Both the position numbers and the translations under genes were made by a program. This document shows positions 1 through 12,496 of a DNA stretch of 64,000 bases, piece by piece. The DNA is taken from NCBI GenBank assembly GCA_013420905.1, contig JAAXNY010000005.1, forward strand, positions 2,480,001 to 2,544,000, read 5' to 3'. The stretch is from Collybia mongolica (lineage: Eukaryota > Basidiomycota > Agaricomycetes > Agaricales > Clitocybaceae). The number at the start of each line of letters is the position of its first letter. Positions within the stretch are counted from its first letter, which is position 1. Under the pieces are notes generated by a model that did not search any database, was not told the DNA's origin, and was given only the letters and a program-made list of their open reading frames with translations.

Positions 1-111
1 ATATACGATCCTATATGTAGTCCTCGGGTCTCCTAGAGTCAGAATTCAAATGATGAACGTGATGTCGTTTTGTTAAATTCCGTGGGATGCATTGGACGGG
101 CCTTTTTAAGA

Positions 112-2221
112 CTACAATATGTACCTATAACCTTTCTTCTCCCCTCGCCGTTTCTCTCTTTTCTCCTCTTCATCATTTAACGAAGCCAAATGTGAACGGA
201 AGGCAAAACACATTGTGATAGATACAATGCTCGTGATGATACAAATAGCGTAAGAATTATTATACGTGGGCCCCCAAGATGTTGGCCAGACATACCTGGG
301 AGACAAACATATTAATATCCAAAAAATATATTTGAAATGACTTACGAGCCCATGACATTTCCGAGAGATGAAACTGAGTTGATAAACGCTAGAGCGACAG
401 CTCTCTTTGATGAAGGGCGCGATATGGTGCTACTAGTCCAAGATAGAAAACAAATGAAACCAGCATAGGCCTGAGCCATTAAGAAACTAATTTAGTATAC
501 GTGTCATTCAGCATACTTTGATCAAAAAGCCTGTATAAAGTTGGAAACATACAGTGAAAGATACCGTATGGCCGTATTCATCGTTGACATTGCAATCAAG
601 AATCCCGTTATCCCAACCAAAAGGGGGATGACAATATGCCAACATCGTTCACCCGCATTATCAGAGTGTCTATGGGCAGGTTTTGGGATTGATATACTGC
701 TTGACGACAGGAACAAAGCATACCTCGAGACAGCCAGAGAAACAATCGTTGCGAAGACCCAAGGTGGCACACAGAGGATAAGAGTTATTGTTGTATCAAA
801 TCCCATTGTTGCACTCAATGTTGGAAAGTAAGCGTTGAAAGACAATGATACAACCATATTGGTCAGCGAAAGAGCCAACCACCACACTTTTCCGTCTGAT
901 AGAGCCAGTATCAAACCCGACATGCTTGCCTGTCTGCGGGCTCGGATAGTTGAACCAAGATCAGGCCTTGTTACCTTGAACATGTCATTGGGCATTGCAT
1001 CTTCGATCATTCGCCGCTGAGCCACGGCTTTCTCGGCTGGGGTGAGCCAACTCGAAGAGGAATCCGGAAAATCAGGCAGAATGTAAATGGCACAAATAGC
1101 GACGAATATGGTGATGGCGCCTTCAACGAAGAAGAGCCATCTGGGATGCGGCATATTTCAGACGCTGTCACATCAGGTGGGTAGGCCTTACCGCCAGGCT
1201 GCGTAACCGAGAATGCCATCCATCCCGTCGAGGATCGCAGATGCAATGAGGGAGCCAAAAGCATTGCTTATCAGGATGCCGCACGACAGTAAAGCAGTTC
1301 TTTGTGAAAGTTCATTTCGTTTGTACCATTTAGAAATGAGAAACTGTTAGAATCAGACTTCATCAAAAGAAAGGCCTGTTGAAGCAACCAACCAGTGCGC
1401 CAGGAAAGAAGGCTGCTTCGACAAAGCCAAGTAAGAAACGCGCACATAATGCACCAAAGAAACTACGAGAATTATCTTCAGCATTCAGAAGGGGCGTTGT
1501 TGAACATACCTAGTAACAAATCCTGGAAGGGAACGTCAGAGCAGAAGGGGCTGAAGAGGGAACCACAAACCGGTCAGGAAAGATATACCACCCCAAACAA
1601 TCATGCAACATGGTAAGTATATTGATGGTTTTCCTATGTAGTCCAGGAACATGTTTCTGGTATCTGTCAGGCTTCGCTCTAAGAAATACAACTGAGAATA
1701 GCTTACGAAGGTATTTGCATTAATATATATCCGATATACAACACAGACAGAATTGAGGCGAATTGGGTACCCTCTAACCGGAGGTCTTCTTCGAAACCCC
1801 GAAGTCTTGCTGCACTGAAGTAATGTTCGAGCAGGACACGATATATGGCTGAAGCAAACTTACGCCGCATTATTTCTGTCGATATCTAGCCCAGTTCAGA
1901 TGGGCCTCACCTCTGATAAACGGAGGTCCACCCACAATTTAAGATATAAATTAGGATGAGAATCGACATCCGGCGGTCCACTTTGCGCAGCAATGAACGC
2001 TCTAAAGCGGTTCTAGCCTCTATTCCTCCAAACTCTATGTCGGGATTAGCGACATCGATGTCCATAACACCGTCTTCAATTGCTAATGGGGTAAATTAAT
2101 ACTGGTATTGGTATGGCTAGGTAGGAGCCGTGTACTTGGGGCACTCACTTGAGAGCCCTCGTTGCGAAAGTAGTGAACGGTTCTCTGAGTTCCCTTCATA
2201 GTCCGAGTCACCGTCAGGCAT
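112..2221 (-). CDS. Dal5-type MFS transporter (copy 1)
   Basis: Predicted 12-helix plasma-membrane permease of the anion:cation symporter (allantoate permease, Dal5-like) branch of the major facilitator superfamily; the substrate is unknown. The start is the ATG at 2221, giving an acidic N-terminal exon (MPDGDSDYEGNSEN), then exons reading IEFGGIEARTALERSLLRK, LNYIDRNNAAAARLRGFEED, FASILSVLYIGYILMQIPS and NMFLDYIGKPSI, all typical of this family's first helices. The later part (about 1154-520) reads PRWLFFVEGAITIFVAI and LSFNAYFPTLSATMGFD. The last exon ends in a charged tail (RSHLASLNDEEEKREKRR) with a stop at 112. At least eight introns of about 50-60 bases are needed. It is closely related to the plus-strand gene at 5350-7390. 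Its start lies only 123 bases from the start of the divergent AARSD1-like gene, so they share a promoter region. Family is clear; exact splice sites in the middle are less certain. Confidence 0.85.
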
Positions 2222-2344
2222 GGTATGATTGACAAGCGGCGACTCGAATGAATGCCAATGTCAATATCTTCATGTGGGTCCGGGAATCGGGCCGTTCTAA
2301 TTATCCAACAGCACTTACACTCAATTTTTTAATACCAGTACACC

Positions 2345-4008
2345 ATGGCGACTGCTGTGCTTCAACCGTCTACGACACCCTCCGATTATTATAGGATCAA
2401 ATCTCCTACTCTTCGCCTTCCTATAGACCCACAGGTCTCGATTCCAGTCGGAATTCTTGCTTGCCAACGTAAATCATCTTTTGTAATATTGTGAAAATTA
2501 CTACGTTTTAGTGACCCTGAAGCATCTAGGCGACCCCCTCTTGCGATCACTTGCGACTTTTGTTGTATCGGCGACTATTTCTCAACCAGTGGAACCTCTA
2601 CCCAAAAAGCCCACGAAGAAAGCTGTCATAGCACCTTCAATCCCTTCCGATCCCATACTAGAAGTTGTCTTACATGACACTGTCATATTCCCAGAAGGAG
2701 GTGGTCAACCTACAGATATAGGAGTCGTCACAACCGCTGATGGTACAACATGGGAAGTCATTCAAGCAAAAAGACACGGTGGACATGCAGTGCACTATAT
2801 ACGCGTTCAAGGACGTCCTATCGACGAAGCTTTATCAGCATTTACTCCTGGTGCCAAAGTGACGGCTGCTCTTGGTCTGGAAGGCTTTGAACGACGATAT
2901 GATCATGTGAGAGTTCTTGATGCATCTGTTTGCCATGCTGATACCGGGGTAGATGTCAATGCACACATCCCAACATCTCCTCTCGGCCTTACTTGAATCG
3001 CACCTGCAGATCCCTACCCTCTCATGGTCTTTAACGTCCTATCCGACCCCTTGTTATGTGGAGGTCACACGTGCAATGTCTTTAGACGAGATAACCTCCA
3101 TTCAGACGGAAGCAAACAAACTTGTTTTTGAGGGAAGACGGGTTTATGTCGAAGTTGAGGAGCTTGATCGAGACCAAGTAAAGGATGTGCAGAAACTTGA
3201 AAGTGGCCGCTCAGTGGGGAAAGCACTTCCAGAGGATTATACTGGTGGCGTGAACAGAGTTGTCGTTATAGACGGCGTCGACCGGAATCCGTATGTTCCT
3301 TCATTCAATCCTGTATTTGTCACTCAAGGCGTAGTTAGATGCTGTGGCACTCATCTCCCAAGCATCCATAACCTTCAACTGTTCCTCCTACCTCACACAG
3401 AAGCCCTGTCGAGATCTGATACGTCGTCTGCGAGACTCTACTTCCTTTGTGGCCCACGATTAATTGCCCACTTGGCATCGACGCATACCTTGCTTACCAC
3501 TACTGCCAGCACCCTGAGCTGTGGTACCCCGCTAGTTCCAGCTCGAGTTAACCAGGTAGTAGAAGAACGGAAGAAAGCTGAGAAACGTATTGGCGATCTG
3601 GAGACGGAGCTGGCCGGATCCGTAGCAAAAAGTTTATTCGGAGAAGTAGAGCAAATAACGGGTCATAAATTATTCAAGAAGCATCTCCATCGAACAGACG
3701 ACACTGGGAACGCGCTAGGATTCGTGTCTGCTGTATCACATGCTTTTTCCAACCTAGAGTGGGCTGCAGCAAACCCACATCTTATCGTTCTAACTTCTTC
3801 CCCTTCCATACAAATGGCATCCAGCACAACTATTGTCCTACTCTTCGGGTCGGATGAAGGTAAAATAAAACAGGCAGCTGATGCATTCAAGATAAGGCTT
3901 AATGTGAAGGGTGGGGGAAAGGGTTTACGATGGAGTGGGAAGTTCTTTGGTGTTTGGAAAGAAGGTAGAGAAGGCATTTTGTTAGAGGAAATACTCAAAG
4001 AGCTCTGA
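2345..4008 (+). CDS. AARSD1: Alanyl-tRNA editing protein, AARSD1/AlaX type
   Basis: Free-standing homologue of the alanyl-tRNA synthetase editing domain, which by family knowledge hydrolyses mis-charged Ser-tRNA(Ala) in the cytosol. Exons are 2345-2468, 2512-2906 and 2953-4008; joined, they give 524 residues in one frame. The start codon is followed by MATAVLQPSTTPSDYY and then ILACQL, matching the CQRDSY-type N-terminus of AARSD1. VIFPEGGGQPTDIG is the family's FPEGGGQP motif. The join at 2906/2953 restores RRYDHMSMHTSQHLLSA, with the zinc-binding HxxxH (HTSQH). The second zinc motif is CCGTH at about 3340. The C-terminal half has a short charged helix (VEERKKAEKRIGDLETE) and ends GGGKGLRWSGKFFGVW, like other members. 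All metal-binding residues are present, so it should be active. It is longer than the human protein, mainly through loops. Confidence 0.93.
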
Positions 4009-4108
4009 GTTCATACCATCATACGCCAGTGCTTTGAATTGTGGAATACTAGTGTTAAATATAAGATACATATATGCATGCTAATCAAGGCTTAATTGTC
4101 GAGGCAGT

Positions 4109-4941
4109 CTACTTTGGTTCTTGTGCCAAACCTTCTTGAGGCTCATCTTCGTTGCTGTCGTCACTTTCATTCTGGTTCTGGACGTTAACGCCCATGTCCA
4201 ATGCTAAAGAGTAAGGAAGCAAAGAGCATCAACCTAAGAGTCGGGTACCCAAAGCCACGCCGTGACCACCTACCCACACCTACGCCACCATCTTCATCCG
4301 AAGCCCTATCATTTCCATCGTTAGACATAGAGGAAGAGTCTTCGTCTGTTAGTTCCCACTCTGTCCTGTCTTCCATGTTTTCATCCTCCATATTGGCGTC
4401 AGACCCGTAGCCACCATCCTCCCATACGTTGAGCTCCAGTTCCATTGGGTCCGCCACAAAATCGGCAGCATCACTAAAGCCATCCGTGTCGATAAAAACA
4501 TCATCATCATCAAGTTCTTCCTCTTGCTCGTTGGGTATGTATTCACCACCATCTGAGGATTCGTCGTCCGACTCAGATGGTGGGTGTATATCTAGGAAGG
4601 AATGTCGACATGTAGGGCAACTTCCGTGCTAGACAGCTGTCAGTCCAGGTAGTGTGTGTATATGTGACCAAAACCCACCCGACTTTCGATCCATTGTACT
4701 AGGCTGACGGAAGGTGAGTACAAGCCCATGGATTAATGGAGGCGCCATACTCTTTTCTGCAAAATACATGATTACAAGCCGTTAGTTTCGTGACGCCAGC
4801 GTCTGAGTTGCTGTCTTGCATTAACGAAGTAAACGACGTGAGACAGATAGGACATGAGTCGTCAGAATCCACCAGGTCAGGGTGTAAAAGAACAGGAAGG
4901 CTGTCAATAATGGCCTTGATGCGCTCGTATGTATCACCCAT
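4109..4941 (-). CDS. RING finger protein with long acidic tail (RING 1)
   Basis: Probable E3 ubiquitin ligase; substrate unknown. The start at 4941 is the first ATG after an in-frame stop. The first exon reads MGDTYERIKAIIDSLPVLL, then CPICL with the first zinc cysteines and CNHVFCRK with the Cys-His pair. An intron then joins to KDLVQWIESR and, after another, HGSCPTCRHSF, completing a RING with a long insert between the second and third ligands. After the RING the protein is mostly Asp/Glu/Ser (EQEEELDDDDVFIDTDG and further) with no recognisable fold. A last short exon reads ALDMGVNVQNQNESDDSNED and stops at 4109. The plan (short helical N-terminus, RING with insert, two introns inside the RING) is the same as in the RING gene at 14290-15152, suggesting a duplicated pair. 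Confidence 0.8.
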
Positions 4942-5349
4942 CACGCTGACAACTGCAGCGTTGGTTTGGTTTAATCGACCTGGATAAGGGGAAGAGCGGC
5001 TTTGGTTGATTCAAGTTTGCCAAGTTGTCGAGTCTGTTGAATCTACGACGCGTTAACGTCACGTGCACCAGCCGGCCACTTTTCGGCCAACTATCGGAAG
5101 GGCGGACCGGACAATCACAAGCGTGGATGTTGATATCTCACTTTTTGTATATGCTTTGGTGCTTCTTTTGAACAGAATTTCTCCATTTCTTACCCGTGAC
5201 CGTCACTAATCTCCCTGCGGATAGTGCATGGGGGTCAATTCTCCACGCCCACAAGCCGATGTCACTGGGATCATGGTTAATTGTACATCACTCGTGGCAC
5301 CAGACTGGTTTTTCGGTTCATCCTGAATTTCTCCTCAGGACCAGCTGCT
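4942..5349. promoter_or_regulatory. Divergent intergenic region between RING 1 and MFS copy 2
   Basis: About 400 bases between two genes transcribed away from each other, so it must hold both promoters. I see CpG-bearing, mixed sequence with a CACGTG-like core (tcacgtgcac, about 5058-5067) that could bind a bHLH factor, but no clear TATA box and no coding signal. Confidence 0.4.
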
Positions 5350-7390
5350 ATGCCTTCTTCCTCTCATTCTACCACTGAAAAGGACGTAGAGAAGGTCCAC
5401 GAACATGAGCATGATGACCCTAACGCGAAAGATCCAGACGCTCAGTTTGGTGGACCAGAAGCCCGCCTCGCCTTGGAGAAGAAATTGGTCTGGAAAATTG
5501 ATCTCAGAATGAGTGTTATGGTCGTCATTTATATCCTGAACTATGTATGTCGTATCACTTGATCCTATCATAATTTTTCGCCACATAAACACTTCTATCA
5601 TAGATCGACAGAAACAACGCTGGGTGAGTAATTTGCCTCTGTCCATATATAACGTGTCTGATCTTTGCGTCAGGGCTGCGAGGCTGCGTGGTTTTGAGGC
5701 AGATCTAGGCCTTAAAGGCAGGTAGACATTAAAGGGCTCTGTGCTCTTGTTAATAATCATTAATCAGGTCAAGAGTTTGCCACTTTGTTGTCTATTCTCT
5801 ACGTTGGCTACATCATCATGCAAATTCCATCGTACGCATCTCCCTCTTTTTTCACCTCTCAGGGAGGGTGCTAATGACAACAGAAACATGTTCTTGAATT
5901 GGATAGGCAAACCTTCAATTCATCTTCCCGTTTGTATGATCATCTGGGGGGCAATCTCATGCTTGACAGGTGGGTCAGATGGTTTTCCCATCACGGAAGT
6001 AACATCTGACACTTCTACCCAACAGGAATTACGACGAAGTCTGTACTAGTTTATCATTCCATTAGCATTTTCTAAGGTCGGGGTTTGTTGCAGCTTTGTA
6101 GGAGCCCTCCTTACAAGATTTTTCTTGGGATTTGTAGAGGCGGCATTCTTCCCGGGTGCTCTGGTGCGAGAACGTCTTTCTCAGATCCACCTAATATTTA
6201 CCTCTTGAATTAGTTCCTCCTTTCTAAATGGTACAAGCGTAATGAACTAGGCTTGCGGACAGCCATTCTCTATTGTGGAAATATCATCAGCAATGCTTTC
6301 GGCACTGTATTAGCATCTGGCATCCTAAGTGGGATGCAAGGTAAACTAGGACATGCTGCATGGAGGTATGTTTCATCGAACCAACCTTTGAGTTGTTCTT
6401 ACATCAAGAAGGTGGCTCTTCTACATTGAGGGTGCATTAACTATTGCAGTTGCCGTCGTTGCGATTTTCATTCTTCCGGATTTCCCCACAACAACACGTT
6501 GGCTCACACCCCAAGAACGTGCTCTCGCCCTCCGACGCATGGAGGAAGACGCTGGCGTCGGGGATCAAGAAGAGACCGAAGGCGCCGCAAGTGGGTTATG
6601 GTTGGCTATCACAGATTGGAAAGTCTGGTGGTTCTCTGTAGCCTTGACGTCGCAAGTCGTGGCACTATCTTTTAATGCATACTTCCCAACGCTGAGTGCA
6701 ACCTTGGGCTTTAACCGGACAGTCACATTACTACTCTGTGCTCCACCATTCGTTTTCACCGCTCTTTTTGCATTTGCACATTCACGGTAATATTCATGAA
6801 TCTCTTTAGAATATCGAAATTGGCTACTTATACATTTTCAGCCATTCGGACAAAGCCGGGGAGCGATTCTATCACATTGTTGGATCGTTCGGTATGGGAA
6901 TCGTCGGGTTCATAATAGCCATATGCACGATGAACACGGCTGCTCGCTATATTTCTCTGTAAGTGATTTCTCTGAATGTTGACAAATGCTAGAACAATAC
7001 CTGGATAGCTTCCTAATGGCACAATCCTACGCTGGATTTATTGTGCTCTATGCTTGGCTGAGTAATACATTCCCTCGACCACCGTCAAAGCGAGCAGTGG
7101 TTCTTGCACTTATAAATGCATTTTCGCAACTCGGGAATATCGCAGGATCGTCAGTGAATTTCATATCTATTCGCACAACAACTAATTTGAGCTTCCCTTC
7201 TAGCTATGTGTGGCCCAAGGAATGGGGCCCAACATATCGCAAGTCATATGGCATTTGTATTGCAACATCTGGCACAGCGATCTTCATGCTATACATTTTC
7301 AAACTTCATTTGGCATCGCTCAACAGGAAGATGGAAAGGGAGGAGGAGGAGAAGGGCATCAAAGTGAAAGGATTCCGGTATATGTTATGA
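5350..7390 (+). CDS. Dal5-type MFS transporter (copy 2)
   Basis: Paralog of the minus-strand transporter at 112-2221, same branch of the major facilitator superfamily; substrate unknown. The start at 5350 opens a hydrophilic N-terminus (MPSSSHSTTEKDVEKVHEHE) followed by LVWKIDLRMSVMVVIYILNY. Short exons then give IDRNNA, RLRGFEADLGLKGQEF, LLSILYVGYIIMQIPS, NMFLNWIGKPSIHLPVCMI and RFFLGFVEAAFFPGA. The central part reads WLFYIEGALTIAVAVVAIF and LSFNAYFPTLSATLGF, and the last exons AWLSNTFPRPPSKRAVVLAL and YVWPKEWGPTYRKSYGI. The tail is charged (RKMEREEEEKGIKVKGFRYM). At least nine introns of about 50-60 bases. Compared with copy 1, N-terminus and tail differ most, while the membrane core is closely similar. 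Nothing looks broken. Confidence 0.87.
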
Positions 7391-7663
7391 ATACGGCCCT
7401 TTACATAACTTGACAACATACCCCGAATCAAGACGAGATTGCAGACGCTGTTAATCTATGATTTTCGATGATCAATGATCCATCGATTGTTGGCCAATTC
7501 GAGAATACAAACGCATCACTGGGGAAACCTCGGTGACCTCTCGCTCCTTCTTCCGCTCCCACCTTCTCAGGCGGGCATTTTCCCTATTTTCGACGCATGA
7601 TTTGGAAAGGTTTATAAGCTGGACTATGTGATCACTTTACACTGTCACTCACTCTTCTCCAAA

Positions 7664-10600
7664 ATGAGCACCAATCGTTTGTTACAAGACTGGTCTTTCA
7701 CCCAGGTTGGAGGTGGCGAGGGTACAAAGAAGGGCGAATGGCTCAAGGTCTCTGAGTTCCCCACAACCGTGCACGTTGAGCTTTTGAAGCTGAAGAGAAT
7801 CCCTGATCCTGTAAAGTCTTGTCTTTATTCCTGGGTTCTCTTTGGCTTATGGATGCTCTTCAGTATCGTGGCTTGAACGAATGGGATGTCCAATGTCCGC
7901 CTGAGTTCTAAGCCCACAATTTGATCGTCAAAACTAAACACCATGGCCTCTTAGGGATCGGAGAAAGTAAATGGGCCTTCAAATCTAGTTTTACTGTAGG
8001 CCAGGAAGAGTTGAATGCCCCTAATATTGACCTCGTCTTCGATGGTCTCGATACATTTGTGACAGTTACCTTGGTCGGTCACGGTTCACTTCAATGGTCA
8101 TTAGATACTCATGATGCGTTCGTTGACCCAGAATGGCCACAGGATTCTCGAGTAGGCAACAATGTTGGTACACATACTCCAGGATCTGAACGTTCTTCCA
8201 GGGCCTCCAATCAGTTTGTTGCCTATAGGGTTGCTGTAAAAGACAGCTTAAAAATAGGAACTAATGAACTTCTTTTACATTTTGAGAGCGCATTCCTCAA
8301 GGTATGTAACGCCTGGACTTAACTTGGATCTCCATCTTGACAGTTTTTCAGGGAAGGGATATTGAACTGCAACGAGGGAAACTTGCTCTCTGGAACGGAG
8401 ACTCTAGTCGACTACATGTCCGGAAGGCACAATACAAGTTTGTCTAATCCTCTAATTAAGCACTCTATACTGTATTTACTAATGCGTTCTGTTCAGTTAT
8501 GGCTGGGATTGGGGCGGGTTCTCGCCCATACTTTAAACGCAAGGCATTCTGACGTTTATGCTTTGCGCTAGGCCCAGTTTTAATGACCATCGGACCATGG
8601 AAACCTATATCATTACAAACCTATCAGAATCGCATTGTCGACATGGATATCAGAAGTGACATATCGGAGACTCTTGACGTGAAGATGACTGCAGACGTCA
8701 CATTCTCTGAAAATACCCCAGGCTTTGCATCATTCATTCTGAAGGACCCGGATGGATCTATTGAGTCTTCGATATACCAAATACCAACGGACGCGGGTCA
8801 TTGTAAACTCTCTTTCGATTGGGCGCCAGGAAAACTCAGCCTGTGGTATCCTGTCGGCTATGGTACCCAGCCATTGTACACAGCTGAGGTCGAGTTAACG
8901 AATAAAGTGGGTGGTTTTTCTTCGTACTTGAAGTTCAATACTTACCATCTACAGAGAGGTCAAGTACTTGATCGAAAGTCCCTGAAGGTTGCCTTTCGCC
9001 GCGCGCGTGTAGTTCAGGACAAGCTAGTCGACCAGGAAGGGCTGACGTTCCTTTTTGAAATAAACAATATCAGAATCTTCTGCGGCGGTTTGTCCCCTTG
9101 AAAGACCGTTGACTCCTGTCTGAAAACTATTCTCAGGCTCGAACTGGATTCCTGCAGATTCATTCCTGACTACGTAGGTAGATTTGTAGACCTGACAGAG
9201 TTTGGACTGATTCATTCAAGTGTTACTGCAGAAAGGTATAGGGCCTGGCTGCAATTGATGGTTGACGGAAATCAAAACATGATCCGAGTTTGGGGAGGGG
9301 GTATCTACGAACATGATGTCTTCTACGACATTTGTGATGGTATGCCTCAGGCTCATTCAATGATTCAAAAACTTACCATCACTTCTATAGAGCTCGGGCG
9401 TAAGGCTATTGTCACCGCACCACCACCGTCCTAATATTCATTCTCAGTTCTCGTCTGGCAAGATTTCATGTTTGGATGTGGACAAGTGGGTCAACTCTAC
9501 TATTAAATGTTGTTGACTTGACTTTCTGCCAGTATCCAGCGTACGATTCTTTCTTAAAATCAGTTCAGCTCGAAGCAGAACAAAGTGTGAAAAGATTGAG
9601 GCACCATCCTTCAATTGTCATATTTGGTCCGTTGAAATGGTATTGATTATTTGGCATGTACTCAACCCCCCATGACCTGCCCAAAGCTGGGAACAACGAA
9701 GGTACGATTTCACTTGATTGGAATATCAGCTTTATTAATACCACATATAGATTACCAAATCGCTGAATCGCTCAAGCTCGAGTTGGACTATTCCGATGAA
9801 ACCTCAGATTTCCGCAAGACTAACTTCCCCGCTCGTTACATATACGAACGAACACTTCCCAAAGTTGTCAACAAGCATTCTAACATTTATTATCACCGCG
9901 CTTCTCCGTACAGTGGCCAGGGAAAACCCACGACCGACAGGACATTGGGAGATCTTCATCAATGTGAATCTCATTCCGTACTCCAACCATAGTCTGTGCT
10001 AACATTGAAGCAGGGAATGTTTGGCATGGCTCACAAGAACCTTGGCACAATTGGGATATCTTAGCCGGTCGTTTCGTATCGGAATTCGGCATGTGAGCAG
10101 TGGTGTATGATTTCTACCATCTTATTCACCATTTTCACAGGCAAGGGTTTCCCAACATCCGCACAGTTGATCACTGGTTAGATGGTGATAAAACAGAGAG
10201 ATTCCCTCAGTCCAGGTAATCATTTCATGTTGTATCGTCGGGTGCCGGATAAATAACGTCGGGGTTAGGATCAACAACAACCACAACAAGGCAGATGGCT
10301 TTGAAAGGCGTCTGGAGGTATGATTTTTGTGTGCCATCGACGAATTTTTTGTTGAATTATTGTAAGCTTTACCTTGTCGAGAATTTCAAACACTCTTTCG
10401 AAATGGAAAGGTACCTAAAACTCCATCCTCCGCCAACCTCAGCTGAAAAACCTATTAGTTACATCTACTATACACAGATTATGCAAGCCGAAACCCTCGC
10501 ATCCGCGTATCGTCTCTGGAGACGTAACTGGCGTGGCAGAGGACGGGAGTATACCGCTGGTGCACTTGTCTGGCAGGTAAACACAGTGTACGACAACTTG

Positions 10601-11382
10601 CGAGATACCTTCTAATACCATATCGTTTCTAGATCAATGACTGCTGGCCAGTCACCTCCTGGGCGATTGTCGACTACTTCTTGAGGCCCAAGCCTGCGTT
10701 CTTCACAGTTTCCCGAGAGCTCCGCCCTTTCACTGTCGGGATGACTCGCAAATACAAGCAAACTTATCTGAACGATCGGTCGGAGGCCCAGTTCGCAATC
10801 GAAACAGTGCTAGAGATCTGGGGCACTAACAGTACACTATATGAGAAGAAAGTGACATTGGAGGTTGTTACTTTCGATCTTCATTCGGACTGGACAAACA
10901 AATGGTCCAAAGATGTTGTACTTGCCCAAAACTCAAGCACCGAACTCTACGGGGGTACACTACCTGGTCAACCCACCCGCACCAAGAAAAGCGAGATACC
11001 CAAAGTCCTCATAGTCTCCGCACGACTGATCGATGAGACTGGAGAAATTTTAGGACGTTATTCTAACTGGTGTGTTTCGTGTGACGACTCCGCTTCGTGG
11101 CTTGCTGAGCGGATTAATGGCAGGCCGGAGCCATTCAAATTTATTCACTTCCCCCCTACGGCGGACCTTAACTTGAAGGCCGTTGTGGGCACTGACGGCG
11201 AATCCGTCGTTCTCACAGCTGACAAACCTATCAAGGGTATAATCCTCGATGTTGACGGAGAAGATGTCAAATGGAGCGACCAAGCCGTCGATCTAGTGCC
11301 AAATGATCCTCAAACTATTAAAGCCGTCGGGTTAGGTGGGCGAGAGATTAAAATCCGATTTTTGGGTGATGGTACCGCTTGA
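7664..11382 (+). CDS. Beta-mannosidase, glycoside hydrolase family 2
   Basis: Predicted intracellular beta-mannosidase (fungal B type), releasing terminal mannose from beta-1,4-manno-oligosaccharides by a retaining mechanism. It starts [17 protein letters not shown] with no signal peptide. The joined N-terminal sandwich domain reads [11 protein letters not shown], then after an intron NGHRILE and [12 protein letters not shown]. The family signature [20 protein letters not shown] is at about 9280-9340. The acid/base motif is formed across introns as IVIFAGNNED (Glu codon about 9698), and the nucleophile lies in FVSEFGM (Glu codon 10082-10084); both are intact. [18 protein letters not shown] at about 10630-10680 is the conserved barrel end, followed by a C-terminal sandwich domain ending at 11382. 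More than ten short introns. A TATA-like tttataa lies about 50 bases upstream of the start. Confidence 0.93.
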
Positions 11383-11707
11383 GCATCGTTCTGTAAGGGA
11401 ATCAAGTTATCCGTTATATACACAATGGCCGCAAAAAATGACCAAAGAAACCTATATCAGCGTGCTTTTTCTCGCGGTCATAATAAAGCAATACCATAAG
11501 ACAGAATATAGATTAGGGCAAACTGTGAACAATTATAATGGTACACGCTATGAGTTATGTGTATGATTTCTCCCCAGGTAAAAAATTGAACGAAAAAAAA
11601 GACGTAGTCTCCTAGTATCTAACAATATGAGCTGAGAAAGATATGATACCTAAGAGGCAGGGGTTGATGATGATATGTTCGGGAATATGTGTGCCAGCAC
11701 TGTAACT
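11383..11707. other. Convergent intergenic region
   Basis: 325 bases between the 3' ends of the beta-mannosidase and Rheb genes. AT-rich, with possible polyadenylation signals on both strands (aataaagcaat at about 11481) and an A-rich run at about 11595. No gene seen. Confidence 0.5.
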
Positions 11708-12496
11708 CTACATGATAGAACAGCCTTTCCCACCGCTGACACTAGACTCGGGTTGTGGGGCACGTTTCTCTATTTCGGCGAGACACATTTCAAAAACTTT
11801 ACCTGTTCAGATTGCTTCAGGAAAGCATGGAGAGGAGTTATAATGTGGACACGTACCGACATTAACATTATTTTTAGCGCTTGTTTCCACCCATGCTGCT
11901 TTATTTGCCAAAGCAAGTTGCTCGCCTTCAGAGGCTTCAACTTGTCTACTGTTATGGAATGTACATTATTTTATCTTATAATATCACATCACTCTAGAAG
12001 GGACTCACCTCTGTTGGAGGTCCATCTTGGAACCAACAATAACACAAGGAATGTCCATTACACCACAGAAGTCTATGATCTTGTCATACACGATTTGTAC
12101 CATGTCGAAGGATTTGCGAGATGCAACTGAATACACAAGGACATATCCGTGGATACCAATTGCATGTTTGGCACTCAATAGAGAGTACTCGTCCTAAGGC
12201 AACATAACTTATAAACGGTTGTGTTTGTATCATGATACTTACCTGTCCTGCGGTGTCGATGATTTCACATTCGTACTGTGTGCCTTTGTACCCGACAGCC
12301 TTGCAAAAAGCGCTTTCTATGGTAGGGTAGTACGACTCGACGAAATGGTTTTCGATGAACTGGACGACCAGCGACGATTTGCCTGATTCGCGCAACTCGG
12401 CATATGACGTACGGGATGATGGTAGAAGCACTGACCTACTGAGCGGGAGCCGAGCACAGCAATTTTTCTTTTTTTTAAATTGTCTCCGCCAGCCAT
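11708..12496 (-). CDS. RHEB: Rheb small GTPase
   Basis: Homologue of Rheb/Rhb1, the farnesylated Ras-family GTPase that activates TORC1 on endomembranes in response to nutrients. The first exon starts MAGGDNLKKRKIAVLGSRSV and joins across an intron to GKSSLVVQFIENHFVESYYP, giving the Rheb-type P-loop GSRSVGKS (Arg where Ras has Gly12). Then come PTIESAF (effector region), DTAGQDEYSLLSAKHAIG (switch II), YVLVYSVASRKSFDMV, VIVGSKMDLQQR (base-binding NKxD as SKMD) and ETSAKNNINV. The last exon reads VFEMCLAEIEKRAPQPESS and ends in CSIM, a farnesylation CAAX box, with the stop at 11708. Five or so introns. Ser instead of Asn in the NKxD motif is a small deviation. Identity as Rheb is secure. Confidence 0.93.

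Noticed and set aside
7628..7876. Starting the beta-mannosidase upstream at 7628
   Set aside because: That frame opens at a non-ATG codon; the ATG at 7664 fits the family N-terminus.
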